Positions 8,955 to 16,889 of a stretch of 39,988 nucleotides of DNA are shown here, piece after piece. This DNA is from Chlamydiota bacterium (GTDB taxonomy: Bacteria > Chlamydiota > Chlamydiia > Chlamydiales > JAJFMA01). A model generated the notes under the pieces. That model was given only the letters and a program-made list of their open reading frames with translations, was not told the DNA's origin and ran no database searches. The stretch's first letter is position 1. Every line of letters starts with the position of its first letter. A program made the position numbers and the translations under genes. The stretch spans positions 1-39,988 of the forward strand of contig JAJFMA010000294.1 of NCBI GenBank assembly GCA_021772415.1. The letters are read 5' to 3'.

Positions 8955-9527
8955 CTAACTGCCGCTAGGGCTCAACACTTGAATCTGACGTCCAAGCCAA
9001 TAGCCTGCACAGTAGGTAAGGGTAGGAAAAGCTATCAAGGCAGCAAAAGTGGCCCAACTCGTACGATTTTGTGATTCAAAAAATACGGCTGCCGCGCTCC
9101 CTCCAAGCCCTATTGTAAGAGTAGTATCAGATGGAGGGGTAGTATCTGCAAAACCCGAGCACATCCCGTAAAAGAGCGAAGCGCAAGATAGCTGCACACA
9201 AAGGCGAAATCCGTCGTAGTAATGTGAAACGTACCTGTTAACCTGATCGTAATGCCTCCATCCCTCAATTTCCTCATCTGGTGGCGACCAGGTTACTGGA
9301 ATCTCCAAATCTCTTTGGGTGCCTTGGTGTAGACTTCCCTTAAGGATGCCAATGGTATGTGCTTTTCTCCATGTCCACCATCCTTCGCTGACCGGAGCCT
9401 TATTAATGGTACCCGAGATAAATGTACTCTGCGTCTGTGCCCGCTGATTGCTTTTAGTATAAACATCGTAACGAGACTCGACTTCATAGCGTACACTTGG
9501 ATCTATGAGCCATCGAAGTAAATTCAT
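8955..9527 (-). CDS. Hypothetical membrane protein
   Basis: A 190-residue protein I do not recognise. The N-terminal two thirds is soluble, rich in Trp, Tyr and Arg (for example SEGWWTWRKAHT). The C-terminal part has two hydrophobic stretches, about residues 108-150 and 160-182, ending LGRQIQVLSPSGS. No signal peptide. The ATG at 9527 has GGGGA about 5 bases upstream. An AT-rich tract (about 9530-9630) lies in front of it and is shared with the divergent psd operon. It converges with the small membrane protein gene. The strand and start are reasonably sure, the role is not. Confidence 0.6.
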   Translation of the reverse strand: MNLLRWLIDPSVRYEVESRYDVYTKSNQRAQTQSTFISGTINKAPVSEGWWTWRKAHTIGILKGSLHQGTQRDLEIPVTWSPPDEEIEGWRHYDQVNRYVSHYYDGFRLCVQLSCASLFYGMCSGFADTTPPSDTTLTIGLGGSAAAVFFESQNRTSWATFAALIAFPTLTYCAGYWLGRQIQVLSPSGS

Positions 9528-9634
9528 AAAATCCCCGTAAAATAAATATTAACCATTAAAATACTATACAAATTATCAAACAAATTCCAGTGGATACAAT
9601 AAACTATTCATTACATTAATTGCTTCATGTTTTT

Positions 9635-9663
9635 TTGACAGCAATCGAAAAAAGACCTAGACT
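9635..9663 (+). promoter_or_regulatory. Candidate sigma-70/66 type promoter for the 140-aa gene and psd
   Basis: A perfect TTGACA (9635-9640), a 17-base spacer and TAGACT (9658-9663, four of six matches to TATAAT) lie 46 bases before the ATG at 9710. The stretch just upstream is very AT-rich. The match is by eye; no start site is known. Confidence 0.45.
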
Positions 9664-9709
9664 CCGTGCACATGTAATGCATTTTTGCTTTAGCTAGGAG
9701 TCTCCAGTC

Positions 9710-10132
9710 ATGCGTGGCCTCAAATTATCAGGACTATTGAGTGTACTATTGTGTTTAGCAGCGACATATGCACAGGCGGCATTTGGTCCTGTCGACGCGT
9801 CTACTGGAGACCTTCCTCCTGACAGTCAGCAGCTACGCGCTGAGCAAAGTCCTTTACGTCAGCTAGATGACATCATCGCCGTGACGAAGACAAGTCTGAA
9901 GGAGCAACAAGAAATCCGCAAAGAGCTAGTCGCCTACAAGCGCACCAAAGAGCAATATCTACAAGACAAAGACGACCGCCAGCAGCTTGTGCGTATGGTA
10001 AAATCGGCGCACAACTTGCTCAGGCACATTGAATCACAACACCTCTCACATGCCTTTAATGCTGAGCTGATGGAAGAGCTAAAGTTTTTCTCCCAGATCG
10101 CAAGCAAAAAAGGCGTGCCACGCCCAAGATAA
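9710..10132 (+). CDS. Secreted alpha-helical protein linked to psd
   Basis: A 140-residue protein with a clear signal peptide (MRGLKLSGLLSVLLCLAATY, then AQA) and probable cleavage after AQA at about residue 23. The mature part is charged and helical (about 50-130), with a KTSLKEQQEIRKELVAYK type heptad pattern, and ends VPRPR. No known domain seen. TAGGAG lies about 10 bases before the ATG. Its stop is 4 bases before the psd start, so the two genes should be cotranscribed and perhaps coupled. It would act outside the inner membrane, where psd acts on its inner face. A functional link is only inferred from the spacing. Confidence 0.75.
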   Translation: MRGLKLSGLLSVLLCLAATYAQAAFGPVDASTGDLPPDSQQLRAEQSPLRQLDDIIAVTKTSLKEQQEIRKELVAYKRTKEQYLQDKDDRQQLVRMVKSAHNLLRHIESQHLSHAFNAELMEELKFFSQIASKKGVPRPR

Positions 10133-10136
10133 TACG

Positions 10137-11042
10137 ATGTCTGGAATCCCCTATATTGACCGGGCAACCGGCAAACAGTGTATTGAACGGGTCTACGGCG
10201 GCTTTTTAATCGACCTACTATATGGTCCGAGCTTCCGCTCCAAGGTGCTGGGAAGACCTCTGAAGCAACTCATCTCGCGTGCTCCATTAATTTCACGTGC
10301 CGTCGGCACCTACCAGCGCACGCGTTGCTCACAAAAGGCCGTTATGCCCTTCATCGAGCAGTATGGCCTCGACGCCACAGAGTTTGCTGACGATGCACAG
10401 TCCTATACGAGCTTTGATTCCTTCTTCACGCGTAAGCTGAAGCCTGATGCACGTCCCATCGCAGATGGCGCTACTGTGGCTGTAACACCGGCTGACGGGC
10501 GCTTTCTTGCTTTCGCCCGTGCTATGGATGCCGAACCCTTTGCATTGAAGGGCGTCCACATGGATTTAGAGGCGCTATTGCAAGACCGTGTTCTCGCCTC
10601 GCACTACGCCAAGGGTTCGATGGTACTTGCGCGACTCTGTCCCTCGGACTACCACCGCTTTCATTTTCCTGTAGACTGCACCCCTTCTTCGGCCAAACAT
10701 ATCTCTGGACCACTATTTTCAGTAAATCGCAGCGCTTTGCAAAAGCGTCCGCAAAGCCTGTGGCAAAATAGACGTATGATTACTGAGCTGCATTCTGATG
10801 TATTTGGGAACGTGATCTGTGTTGAGGTGGGCGCCACCTGTGTGGGAAGCATTCATCAGACCTATGAGCCAGATAAACACTCGGATAAAGGCGACGAAAA
10901 AGGCTACTTTAGCTTCGGTGGCTCCGCCATGGTGCTGCTGTTTCCCGAAGGGAGCCTGCAGCTAGACGAGGACCTTCTCGCGAACAGCGCCAAAGGTCTG
11001 GAAACACGCTGCCTCATGGGACAGAGCCTGGGACGCAAATGA
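10137..11042 (+). CDS. psd: Phosphatidylserine decarboxylase proenzyme
   Basis: A 301-residue enzyme that converts phosphatidylserine to phosphatidylethanolamine at the membrane. TSFDSFFTRKLKPDARPI, VTPADGR (D120) and SDYHRFHFP (H173, H176) are the family motifs. The self-cleavage site is FGGSA (G262-S263), where the serine becomes the pyruvoyl group. This is the GGS form rather than the LGST form of E. coli, with Ala instead of the usual Thr after the serine. Length is as in chlamydial Psd. ATG at 10137, 4 bases after the secreted-protein gene. A terminator-like hairpin lies at 11247-11266. In Chlamydia psd is also next to mnmE and near secA (CT699). Confidence 0.93.
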   Translation: MSGIPYIDRATGKQCIERVYGGFLIDLLYGPSFRSKVLGRPLKQLISRAPLISRAVGTYQRTRCSQKAVMPFIEQYGLDATEFADDAQSYTSFDSFFTRKLKPDARPIADGATVAVTPADGRFLAFARAMDAEPFALKGVHMDLEALLQDRVLASHYAKGSMVLARLCPSDYHRFHFPVDCTPSSAKHISGPLFSVNRSALQKRPQSLWQNRRMITELHSDVFGNVICVEVGATCVGSIHQTYEPDKHSDKGDEKGYFSFGGSAMVLLFPEGSLQLDEDLLANSAKGLETRCLMGQSLGRK

Positions 11043-11118
11043 AGACAGAAAAAAGACTCTGGTTCAGTACCAAAATTCGGTGAGACTAAAGGCCAAGCGA
11101 CGGTTCCATGAGTCCTCG

Positions 11119-11179
11119 GGATACGAAGCCTCTTTGCGTCTTTTGTTCTTTGCGCCTCTGCGCTTCTTTTCGTGTATCC
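11119..11179. repeat. Periodic-word repeat, single arm
   Basis: A run of CTTTGCG/CTCTGCGC-like words (11132-11174), bounded by GGATAC (11119-11124) and its complement GTATCC (11174-11179). It follows psd. The text is of the same style as the arms of the elements at 20389-20517 and 25448-25674 but uses different words, and no second full arm is seen nearby. Confidence 0.5.
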
Positions 11180-11246
11180 TGACCAAACCACATGCACAAC
11201 GGCTCGTTACATGCGCGATTGAAACGCACAGGGTAGAAAACAAGAA

Positions 11247-11266
11247 GGGAGCTAACTTTAGCTCCC
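11247..11266. terminator. Bidirectional terminator between psd and the BI-1 family gene
   Basis: A 9-base perfect stem GGGAGCTAA / TTAGCTCCC with a 2-base centre. It is followed on the plus strand by TATTCTTACTACTTT and on the minus strand by TTCTTGTTTTC. It can end both the psd transcript and the convergent gene at 11312-12055. Confidence 0.75.
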
Positions 11267-11311
11267 TATTCTTACTACTTTAAATCGAATAGTCCGAGGT
11301 GCCAACAGCGA

Positions 11312-12055
11312 CTAGCGACTGCGCAGTTTGGCAAGTAGACGTAGCATCTCTATGTATAGCCAGATGAGTGTCACCATCAGGCCGAATGCGGCATACCAGT
11401 CCATGTATTGTGGGAGGCCGCGGCTAGCGCCTTGTTCGATAAAATCAAAATCAAGAACAAGGTTTAACGCTGCGATACCGACAACGACGAGGCTGAAGCC
11501 GATACCCACTAAGCCACTTCCATGGATAAGCGGTATACTCGTACCAAAGAATGAAAGAACGATACTTACCACATACACCAGAGCTACAGCCCCAGTAGCT
11601 GCGACAACACCCATGCGGAACTTATCTGTAACACTGATAATTCCGGATTTGTAAAGGAAGAGCATGACAGCGAGTGTTCCGAAGGTAAGTCCTGTCGCCT
11701 GAATGACGATACCAGGATAGCTAGCATCGAGGACTGACGAGAGTCCACCAACAAAGAAGCCCTGACAGAGCGCATAAATCGGCGCTGTGACCGGAGCCCA
11801 CTCCTTTTTAAAGATCGTTACGATCGCCGCAATAAGGCCTGCGATGGCTCCGCCAATCATCCACGGGGATACAACGCTAGGATCTGCGGACTTATAGTAC
11901 AGGCTCCATGTCCAGCCTGCTGTAAGCATCACACAGAGTAGCAATATCGCGGTCTTGTTGACGACTCCGGGTACCGTCATCGATTCCGAGCGATCGGATA
12001 CGTAGGGGAAGCCGCTAAAGGTCTCGGGGTTAAGTGCTGGGTTGGATGTTCTCAT
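11312..12055 (-). CDS. Bax inhibitor-1 / YccA family membrane protein
   Basis: A 247-residue inner-membrane protein with about seven hydrophobic helices, of the BI-1/TMBIM family (bacterial YccA and YetJ). The opening MRTSNPALNPETF is the usual start of bacterial members. The family is linked to calcium leak or protease control; nothing more specific can be read here. Chlamydia has one such gene (CT819). The second of two adjacent ATGs (12055) is chosen because a perfect AAGGAGG (12062-12068 on the complement) sits 6 bases upstream. A longer frame to 12118 would place that site inside the gene. It ends before the shared terminator at 11247-11266. Confidence 0.88.
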   Translation of the reverse strand: MRTSNPALNPETFSGFPYVSDRSESMTVPGVVNKTAILLLCVMLTAGWTWSLYYKSADPSVVSPWMIGGAIAGLIAAIVTIFKKEWAPVTAPIYALCQGFFVGGLSSVLDASYPGIVIQATGLTFGTLAVMLFLYKSGIISVTDKFRMGVVAATGAVALVYVVSIVLSFFGTSIPLIHGSGLVGIGFSLVVVGIAALNLVLDFDFIEQGASRGLPQYMDWYAAFGLMVTLIWLYIEMLRLLAKLRSR

Positions 12056-12321
12056 CATGCGCCTCCTTGCGTTCTGCGTAATTCTAGGAGCTACGGCATC
12101 TATTAGATGTCGTTTCATTTAAGCACGAAAAGCCTTTTATCGCAACGCCTAGGGGCTTGTGGCTATAGTGTTTATGCAGAAACCTAGGACGTTGTCCGGG
12201 TAAGGTGATGCATTGAATTAAATGGCGAAACCCCTTAAAATTTTGTAATTACTTGGAATTAGGTACATTACAGCAAGAGCAGATACGTCTCTCTTTTGTC
12301 TAACCCACGGTGTGAAAGAGC

Positions 12322-15300
12322 ATGATTGGATTTTTAAAAAACCTCTTCGGTACAGCACAAGACCGTGCCGTGCGGCGTTACCGCAAAGTTGTTCACGAGA
12401 TCAACAGCTGGGACGAAAAGTTCCAGAAATTGAGCGACGATGAACTGCGCGGTAAGACTGACGAATTTAAACAGCGCCTAAGCAAGGGTGAGAGCCTCGA
12501 CAGCCTCCTTCCTGAAGCTTATGCCGTCGTCAAAGGGGTCTGCCGGCGTCTTTGCGGGTCAGAAGTTCACGTATCGGGATACGACCAAAAGTGGGATATG
12601 GTGCCCTACGATGTGCAGCTTGTGGGCGGTGTCGCGATGCACTACGGCTCCATTGCTGAGATGATGACTGGTGAAGGTAAGACCTTAACGGCGGTGATGC
12701 CGCTTTACCTCAATGCTCTGACGGGTCGACCTGTACACCTTGTGACGGTAAACGACTACCTTGCCGACCGTGACTGCCAATGGGCAGGTTGCATTTTACG
12801 TTGGCTGGGACTCACAACAGGTGTCTTAGTAGGGGGAACTCCTACCGACAAACGCGCCGAGATCTATGCTTGCGATGTTGTCTATGGTACTGCGTCGGAG
12901 TTTGGCTTCGACTATCTGCGTGACAACTCCATGGCAATGCGTAAGGAAGACCAGGTTCAGTGCGGCTACTACTTTGCGATTATTGATGAAGTCGACTCCA
13001 TACTTATCGACGAAGCGCGTACCCCCTTGATCATTTCGGGCCCAAGTCCTGTATCGCGCCAAATGTATGACAAGCTCGAGCAAGGCGTTAAAAGGCTTGT
13101 TCGTCTCCAAAGCGACCAGTGCAGTAAGCTTGCAACGAAGGCACGCAAGGCCTTGGAAGAAGTTGACAAGGCTAGAGAAGCAGGTGAGAAAGGCAAAGAG
13201 CTCAATGCTAAAAAGCAAGAAGCTCTCAAGGATTTGTGGCTACTTAGCAAGGGAACACCTCGCAACAAGACACTTAAACGCCTTAAAGAAGATCCTGATG
13301 TTCGCGCTGGCATCGACGAGTGGGACCTTTACTACTACTCCGATCAAAACAAACAAGAGCGCCACGATACCATCGCAGCCCTTTACATCACTGTGGACGA
13401 GAGAGCCAGCGAGTACGAACTCACCGACCGAGGCATTGCCACCTGGGAAGAGTGCGCCGGCGAGGACAGCTCTGCTGACGACTTCACCATGCTCGATATC
13501 GGCCATGAATACGGCCTCATTGAGCAGGACGAAAGCCTCGATGAAGAGGCCAAAATGCGTAGGCGCCTAGAGGTCCAAGAAAAGGATGCCGAGCGCAAAG
13601 AGCGTGCCCACAACGTGCGGCAGCTACTGCGCGCACACCTTCTGATGGAAAAGGATGTCGACTACCTCGTTCAAGACGACAAAATCATCATCATTGACGA
13701 GCACACGGGCCGTCCACAGCCGGGACGTCGCTTCTCTGACGGCCTACACCAGGCCATTGAAGCGAAGGAAGGTGTCTCGATCCAGAAAGAGACCCAGACC
13801 TACGCCACGATCACGCTTCAGAACTACTTTCGCATGTATGACAAGCTGTCTGGAATGACCGGTACAGCGACAACGGAAGCGGGAGAATTCAAAGAAATCT
13901 ATAAGCTCGAAGTCCTTGAAATCCCCACGCATAAGAAATGCGTGCGCAATGATTTCAACGACGAAATCTACATGACCGAACGAGAAAAATACAACGCCAT
14001 CCTCGCAGACGTACGCGAAGTACACGCTGCGGGACGCCCCATCTTGATGGGTACCGAGTCCGTGGATGTTTCAGAGAAATTGTCGCGTATTTTCCGCCAA
14101 AATGGCTTAGAGCACACCGTCCTCAACGCGAAACACCACGCGAGCGAAGCCGAAATCATTGCTGCTGCGGGCCAACATGCCGCTATCACAATCGCCACTA
14201 ACATGGCCGGTCGAGGCACGGACATTAAGCTAGGTGAAGGGGTCGCGGACTCGGGTGGTCTCTATGTACTTGGCACAACCCGTCACCAGTCGCGTCGCAT
14301 CGACAGGCAGCTCAAAGGCCGTTGTGCACGTCAAGGCGACCCAGGCTCATCGAAATTTTACATCAGCTTCGAAGACCAATTGATGCGCCTATTTGCGTCC
14401 CCAAAAATTACGGCGGTGCTGCAACGGCTGCGCCCTCCTGAAGGTGAGCCCATTTCTGCGCGCATGCTCAACAAATCCATCGAAACAGCCCAAAAACGCG
14501 TAGAAGGCCGTAACTATACCATCCGCAAGCATACTCTTGAGTATGACGACGTGATGAATAAGCAGCGCCAAGAAATCTACAAATTCCGAAACGAGATCCT
14601 TCTTACAAATAACATCGAAGCCATCGCCATAGAACTTCTTGAAGATGTATGCATCGAATCGGCCCATAAATATCTGCGCAGCCGCAGCGAAGAAGGGGGA
14701 TGGGACCCAGAAGGCTACCGCAATTGGCTCCTTGAAAAATTCCCTGTGTCATTCGACGAAAATGCCTTTGAAGACGAATACACCGACGTCGAAGTTTTTG
14801 GTGAGATGGCAGCAGAGAAGATCGTGCAGGCGCTTAAAGATAAAATCGCCCGCGAAAATGCGAAACTTCCTCCAGCTCGTGAAGGGATGGCGCCGCCACC
14901 CAATATCTCACACCGAGCCATCCGTGATCTGATGATCCGTAAGTGCGACAAGCGCTGGCAAGAGCATCTACTTACCATGGACCATCTCCGTGCCGACGTC
15001 AGCCTGCGTGCCGTGGGCCAGCGGGACCCTCTTATGGAGTTCAAACACGAGGCGTTTGAGCTATTCGACGAGCTACGTGTAGACCTACGCACAGAAATTG
15101 CGCATGATATGTTCCGCTTTGAAATCGTCACGCCTTCAGAGATGTCCCTCCAACAGCTGCTTGGGAAGATCAATCTCGAAACCGATCGCTCGATGCTTCC
15201 GGAGCTCGATGGCAACGGCAGCGCGATGCCCAGCAACGGCACCCCTCAGCAGCAGCCACAACAGGTGCAGACCCATGGCCCCCAAGGGACCAGCGAGCCT

Positions 15301-15408
15301 GCTAAGGCTGAACCTGTGACTGTAGAGCCGAAAGTCGGGCGCAACGACCTATGCCCATGTGGTAGTGGTCTCAAGTACAAAAAGTGCCACGGCCGCCACA
15401 GCGAGTGA
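12322..15408 (+). CDS. secA: Protein translocase ATPase SecA
   Basis: The 1028-residue motor of Sec-dependent export, which pushes preproteins through SecYEG. Walker A is MTGEGKT (GEGKT at 117-121) and the DEAD-like box is DEVDS (222-226), followed by LIDEARTPLIISG. The second ATPase domain has TNMAGRGTDI. The tail GRNDLCPCGSGLKYKKCHG is the zinc- and SecB-binding motif. It is about 125 residues longer than E. coli SecA. Most of the excess is a charged helical insertion at roughly 255-420 in the preprotein cross-linking domain, as known for chlamydial and Bacteroidetes SecA. A Gln/Pro-rich linker precedes the zinc tail. Only a weak AAAGAG ribosome site lies before the ATG. secA follows psd in Chlamydia too (CT701). 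Confidence 0.97.
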   Translation: MIGFLKNLFGTAQDRAVRRYRKVVHEINSWDEKFQKLSDDELRGKTDEFKQRLSKGESLDSLLPEAYAVVKGVCRRLCGSEVHVSGYDQKWDMVPYDVQLVGGVAMHYGSIAEMMTGEGKTLTAVMPLYLNALTGRPVHLVTVNDYLADRDCQWAGCILRWLGLTTGVLVGGTPTDKRAEIYACDVVYGTASEFGFDYLRDNSMAMRKEDQVQCGYYFAIIDEVDSILIDEARTPLIISGPSPVSRQMYDKLEQGVKRLVRLQSDQCSKLATKARKALEEVDKAREAGEKGKELNAKKQEALKDLWLLSKGTPRNKTLKRLKEDPDVRAGIDEWDLYYYSDQNKQERHDTIAALYITVDERASEYELTDRGIATWEECAGEDSSADDFTMLDIGHEYGLIEQDESLDEEAKMRRRLEVQEKDAERKERAHNVRQLLRAHLLMEKDVDYLVQDDKIIIIDEHTGRPQPGRRFSDGLHQAIEAKEGVSIQKETQTYATITLQNYFRMYDKLSGMTGTATTEAGEFKEIYKLEVLEIPTHKKCVRNDFNDEIYMTEREKYNAILADVREVHAAGRPILMGTESVDVSEKLSRIFRQNGLEHTVLNAKHHASEAEIIAAAGQHAAITIATNMAGRGTDIKLGEGVADSGGLYVLGTTRHQSRRIDRQLKGRCARQGDPGSSKFYISFEDQLMRLFASPKITAVLQRLRPPEGEPISARMLNKSIETAQKRVEGRNYTIRKHTLEYDDVMNKQRQEIYKFRNEILLTNNIEAIAIELLEDVCIESAHKYLRSRSEEGGWDPEGYRNWLLEKFPVSFDENAFEDEYTDVEVFGEMAAEKIVQALKDKIARENAKLPPAREGMAPPPNISHRAIRDLMIRKCDKRWQEHLLTMDHLRADVSLRAVGQRDPLMEFKHEAFELFDELRVDLRTEIAHDMFRFEIVTPSEMSLQQLLGKINLETDRSMLPELDGNGSAMPSNGTPQQQPQQVQTHGPQGTSEPAKAEPVTVEPKVGRNDLCPCGSGLKYKKCHGRHSE

Positions 15409-15476
15409 TGCGTGTGTGTAGGCATTAGGTTTGTGGGGGAGCTCATCGAAGTTTTACCGCAGTCATCCACGTAGTA

Positions 15477-15508
15477 CCACGCAGACAAAGCGCAGACAGA
15501 CGCAGACG
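15477..15508. repeat. Periodic-word repeat, single arm
   Basis: CACGCAGACAAAGCGCAGAC continued by AGACGCAGACG: the word CGCAGAC occurs three times at about 10-base spacing, 68 bases after secA. It looks like one arm of the periodic-word class seen intact at 20389-20517. No partner arm is visible before the next gene. Confidence 0.45.
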
Positions 15509-15601
15509 GGTATGTGCTGGTATCAGTTGATTGAACTAACAATTCAATAAGAACAGGTGGTCGGCGGCTTCTTACTGTCGTGAATTATCCTAACTCAATG
15601 C

Positions 15602-16066
15602 TTACAAGGGATCTTCGACGGTCTTAAGGCTAGTCCACCCCAAGGCCAGGGCGATCAGCCCTACGAAGAAATAGACAAACCAATACGAAGCGTTCCACTG
15701 AAGCGTGAACGTGCCATGGTCGGAAAAGAGCCATAGCACCAATCCAAACAGAAAGAACACCGATCCCACCAGTAGTGCCACCAAAGGCTTGAATGCGCTG
15801 TTGCCAGCAGCAGACTCTTCACCGCCATTGTCCTGTGCTGCTTCAGCCTGCGAATCACCGCCTTTGTTCAGAGCAAAAGGAGGCTGTGGAGCCTCCGATA
15901 CCGCCTGATTCAAAGAATAAGGTGGTTTCAGTGCATCTTGAGGAGGTTTGGGCTGCGGCTTAGGTGCACCTTTAAGGTTAACCCCACAATAGGTACAATG
16001 GTCAAGTGCGGCAGGAACGCTCCCGTCACAATTCCAGCAAAGACGTGATTTTGAAGATGTGCTCAT
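15602..16066 (-). CDS. Zinc-ribbon membrane protein, function unknown
   Basis: A 154-residue protein. An N-terminal zinc ribbon with two CxxC pairs (C10/C13 and C24/C27: LCWNCDG, HCTYCG) is followed by a Pro/Gln/Ala-rich linker (about 33-90). Two hydrophobic helices follow (about 93-115 and 127-145) and a short tail TVEDPL. The ribbon should lie in the cytoplasm. No specific family recognised. The ATG at 16066 lacks a strong ribosome site. It is divergent from the lipoprotein gene, with start codons about 38 bases apart, so the two promoters must overlap. Confidence 0.7.
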   Translation of the reverse strand: MSTSSKSRLCWNCDGSVPAALDHCTYCGVNLKGAPKPQPKPPQDALKPPYSLNQAVSEAPQPPFALNKGGDSQAEAAQDNGGEESAAGNSAFKPLVALLVGSVFFLFGLVLWLFSDHGTFTLQWNASYWFVYFFVGLIALALGWTSLKTVEDPL

Positions 16067-16103
16067 AACGATGGACTTGGTAACCGGTGATAAGGGTATA
16101 TCT

Positions 16104-16766
16104 ATGAAGGATAAGGGCCTTTTCTTGCAAGGGTCATCTCGCCTAACCTTTTTTTGTTTTGTAGCTGTGATCGCTCTCTCGCTAAGCGGCTGCGTACCCT
16201 ACCGTTACAGTACGCAGTGCTTTGGCAGCGATCCCGAAGCACTTGAAGGACGTCAATGTCGCAACAAGGCGTGCGCCTCGCAGCACTGGCTGTATACTTT
16301 CGTTCCGCGCCACAGATGCCAAATCCAATGGTACGATCTACCACACTGGACAACATGGGCGCTCCTTGGCAACGACGACGACGGCATCTTCGGCGAGGAG
16401 CCTACCGCCAACTATCGTCTCCGTCAAAAGCCATGTTTCGGTAAAGCCGCTGCTTGGGCGTGGCGCAATCCGTTACACAATTTTTGCTTCTATGTCATTG
16501 GCAGCGCCGACGGTGTCAACAGCGAATACACCCTGCTTCGCCTAACACCTGAATGCTCCGAAGCCTTCGTCTACCGCTCTAAGTCCACGACGGTATTCGC
16601 CGGTAAAGACTCGTCACTCTATCTTGCACTGCATGGATGGAAGCCTTTCATCAGCTCGCGCATCGTCTGGTCAGAGCGGCGCGAAAGCCGCTTCTACATC
16701 GGATGGCGCTGCCGGGGTAATTTCGGCATCCGCTTCAATCCCTGGGGACGGCGCAAACAGTCCTAA
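16104..16766 (+). CDS. Putative lipoprotein with W-RNP-HNF motif
   Basis: A 220-residue protein. The ATG at 16104 follows AAGGGT by about 7 bases and gives a typical lipoprotein signal: basic start, hydrophobic core, lipobox LSGC with the lipid cysteine at 30. The mature part is rich in Trp, Arg and Cys. It includes LPHWTTWALLGNDDDG and AWAWRNPLHNFCFYVIG, a tract that resembles small proteins seen in some phages, and ends FGIRFNPWGRR. I do not assign a function. An upstream ATG at 16059 would bury the signal in a 15-residue extension. It precedes lpdA by 123 bases, with a palindrome between. Confidence 0.65.
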   Translation: MKDKGLFLQGSSRLTFFCFVAVIALSLSGCVPYRYSTQCFGSDPEALEGRQCRNKACASQHWLYTFVPRHRCQIQWYDLPHWTTWALLGNDDDGIFGEEPTANYRLRQKPCFGKAAAWAWRNPLHNFCFYVIGSADGVNSEYTLLRLTPECSEAFVYRSKSTTVFAGKDSSLYLALHGWKPFISSRIVWSERRESRFYIGWRCRGNFGIRFNPWGRRKQS

Positions 16767-16786
16767 AGCTTTCACTATATGTCAGT

Positions 16787-16810
16787 TGACAACATACGCA
16801 TATGTTGTCA
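16787..16810. promoter_or_regulatory. Perfect palindrome upstream of lpdA
   Basis: TGACAACATA, CGCA, TATGTTGTCA: 10-base perfect arms around a 4-base centre, 20 bases after the lipoprotein stop and 79 bases before lpdA. No T-run follows (GGCGCG), so it is a poor terminator. The dyad symmetry fits a repressor or activator site. It sits just upstream of the candidate -35 box at 16826. Confidence 0.5.
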
Positions 16811-16825
16811 GGCGCGTTTAAGCCT

Positions 16826-16854
16826 TTGCACTGCGGGTATTTCTGTGGTATCAA
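16826..16854 (+). promoter_or_regulatory. Candidate promoter for lpdA-lipA
   Basis: TTGCAC (16826-16831), a 17-base spacer and TATCAA (16849-16854), 35 bases before the lpdA ATG. It is a moderate match to the vegetative consensus, found by eye. Confidence 0.35.
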
Positions 16855-16889
16855 AGAGGGGGTCATAACTTAGAGGCAAGGAGCTTCGT

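Noticed and set aside
12826-13858. Several overlapping frames on both strands within secA
   Set aside because: They are shadow frames of a well-supported gene; none has family motifs.
16786-16815. TTGACA within the palindrome as a -35 box
   Set aside because: No acceptable -10 hexamer follows at 16-18 bases (CAGGCG/AGGCGC).
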